Shown piece by piece: positions 62,135 through 64,000 of a DNA stretch of 64,000 nucleotides (its first letter is position 1; every line of letters starts with the position of its first letter). This stretch comes from Chondrilla cf. caribensis (lineage: Eukaryota > Porifera > Demospongiae > Chondrillida > Chondrillidae): the NCBI GenBank assembly GCA_964020155.1, contig OZ026547.1, positions 4,991,509 through 5,055,508 of the forward strand, given 5' to 3'. A program made the position numbers and the translations under genes. A model generated the notes under the pieces. That model was not told where the DNA came from, did not search any database, and saw only the letters and a list, made by a program, of their open reading frames with translations.

Positions 62135-62483
62135 GTACTGTCCAAAATTGCAATTTGTGATTTTTGACTTAATAGCGCATTATAGAGATTGAAATCATTG
62201 ATAACAGAGTATGATTTCTTTGTCATTTGTAATAATAAGACTGTTCATGCCAATTGATTCCTATACTGATGTGCTACACTATCATTGTAGCAGTAGCCAT
62301 TGATTGGACCCATTACCTGGTCCAGTTGATTTGTAAATTCAATTATTACTTTCTATTTTATAGAAGATATGGTACAGCCTAAACATGTCCAGTTAAAGTG
62401 AATTATGAATTATAACAGGAATCTAATTATAAATGACTAATGACAGAACTATTTATAATATTATAGTGATAAATTTTTGTACG

Positions 62484-62501
62484 CACACACACACACACAC
62501 A
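62484..62501. repeat. Short (CA)n tract in the G 3' flank
   Basis: Counterpart of the longer tract at 55853-55894 in the F flank. Confidence 0.8.
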
Positions 62502-62835
62502 AAATAGTTATATGGTCCTGAGTGCCAAAAAATAAAGACAGAAGAAATTATTTCATTATATTTCATCATATTTTTCATTGAACAGTTTCTCTAAAAGGTT
62601 GATGTGGTATACTTCGAACATGCAGTGCTAGTTTCTCCATTTAATACCAAATAATGTATCCAAAATAATGATTGATGATAATTATTTCGCACTTGCTTCC
62701 ACTAATTCTTCAACAGATTACAATAATTATGCACTACGGTTTATTAGTCGTTCATTTATGATTTGATTGCAATGTTTGTAACTTTGCTGCCAATCCTGAA
62801 TCGTTATTTAACGTCTTCAGTTGTACTATTTGTCA

Positions 62836-63524
62836 TTACCTGTACTGTGGGCATATTGAAGGAGGTGTTGCTGGACTTGTAGCAGATTTTGAAGAACTTG
62901 TAGTAGGTGTTGGTGAACTTGCCGCGGATGTTGGTGAATTTGTAGCAGGTGTTGGTGAATTTGTAGCATGTGTTTGTGAATTTGTAGTAGGTGTTGGTGA
63001 ACTTGTATAAGGTATTTGCGAAATAGTATCTTGTTCACCTCCTGGTCCACCCTGTTCTCCCTTTGGTCCTTGAAGTCCTTGTGGTCCTGGTCCTCCTTTC
63101 ACTCCTGGTTCACCTTTCTGTCCAACGTTCCCTGTTTGTCCTGTTTCTCCTCGTTCACCTTTTGTCCCATTAACTCCTCGATCTCCTATCTCACCCTTTT
63201 CTCCCTTTGTTCCTTTAAGTCCTTGCGATCCTGGAATTCCTGGCTCTCCCTTATTTCCTTTCTTTCCCTTGTTCCCTTTTGAACCTTGCTCTCCCGACAG
63301 TCCTTGCTCTCCTTTCAGTCCTCGTTCACCTTTTGTTCCATTAAGTCCTTGTGGTCCTGGTGGTCCTAGCTCTCCTTTTTGACCCCTCTCCCCATATGGT
63401 CCTGGGTCACCCTTTTCACCCTTTGTTCCATTTATCCCATTCAGTCCCGGTGTTCCTCTATCCCCTTTAGCTCCGGGTGGACAATTGCAAACATCTTGTC
63501 GTCTAGTTCTTTTCACGTGATCAT
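62836..63524 (-). CDS. Collagen-like protein gene G, exon 2 only (partial)
   Basis: Exon 2 runs from the acceptor (AACCAG, read on the minus strand) at 63525 to the stop at 62838-62836, coding about 229 aa. It has the furin-type RTRR, a C-N-C pair, Gly-X-Y repeats with three N-G-T sequons, and a shorter Pro/Thr/Ser tail ending ICPQYR. Exon 1 should lie roughly 1.3-1.5 kb beyond, outside the window. It is closest to gene E in the collagen part. AATAAA (minus strand) at 62745-62740. Confidence 0.83.
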
Positions 63525-63913
63525 CTGGTTAGAAAACAATGAGTCTATATAATCCACATGAGCTCAGTATTAGATAGAATATGAGTGTCTGCATATTCCC
63601 CAGGCAATAAGGACATGCAGGTTCTCCTTTATGTAAAACTTAATTCATTATTGGTATAATGTTATGGATTAGTTGTACTTCAATTTCAGACATAGTTGAA
63701 AGAGGTATATCTTAGCTTGCTACTTAATGTTATAGATAGAGCATTAAAATACTATTAATATTATATATATAATTTTATATTAATATTATTTATATGTGCT
63801 ATCATTATGCACAATATGATATATAGACGCATGCCAGAATTTGAACTTATTATTTGGCATGATCCCATGTGATTATAGGTTATACATTTTGGTACACAAC
63901 CATTTTTTTACAG

Positions 63914-64000
63914 GTGCAGTGGGATTCGAATTCGGAGAGATTCATGGTGAATCATATTTGGATGTTCACAGAGGTCAAACAGAGTCAAGAATGTTCCATT
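63914..64000 (+). other. Start of a third plus-strand exon-like copy (cut by window end)
   Basis: After TTTTTACAG it matches the beginning of 47251-47563 (GGAGAGATTCATGGTGAATC), expected inside the gene G intron. Confidence 0.4.

Overview
The window is animal nuclear DNA. It is AT-rich and has phase-1 spliceosomal introns, long (CA)n/(GT)n microsatellites, inverted-repeat DNA transposons and a LINE-type reverse transcriptase gene. No bacterial operon, rRNA or tRNA was seen. The gene content (short non-fibrillar collagen-like proteins in a local array) and the reverse transcriptase type fit a marine invertebrate; a sponge or other early-branching animal is my best guess. This is an inference from style, not a species identification.

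The dominant content is a local array of paralogous two-exon genes for short secreted collagen-like proteins. Intact genes are A (621-4347), C (18466-21574), B' (25452-27974), C' (33109-36326) and D (39789-41833) on the + strand, and E (48016-45608) and F (58371-56209) on the - strand. Gene B (11089-13868) is split by a transposon. Gene G shows only exon 2 (63524-62836) before the window ends. A decayed promoter plus exon 1 lies at 6515-6665. Exon 1 is 199 nt long in every copy (signal peptide plus coiled coil), always ends in phase 1, and joins an exon that begins with a conserved R-x-[KR]-R furin-type site, a C-x-C pair and then Gly-X-Y repeats. E, F and G add a Pro/Thr/Ser-rich, mucin-like tail.

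Layout: 0-10 kb holds A, a relic and unassigned sequence. About 10.5-24.9 kb (B, C) and 24.9-39.1 kb (B', C') form a recent tandem segmental duplication of roughly 14 kb, followed by D, whose 5' half belongs to a third unit. About 42-45.5 kb is a transposon-rich turning point, after which the array continues inverted with E, F and G units. The E and F units are separated by a full-size RLE-type LINE with an in-frame stop. Every gene with a visible start carries a (CA)n tract 250-430 bp upstream and a 13-bp palindrome TGTGGTNACCACA (two facing RUNX-type half sites), set 32-33 or 42 bp before the ATG. This suggests shared regulation.

How the genes work together (inference): the paralogs probably trimerise through the N-terminal coiled coil, are cleaved by a proprotein convertase, and give a family of secreted, disulphide-linked, N-glycosylated collagen rods of different length and C-terminus.
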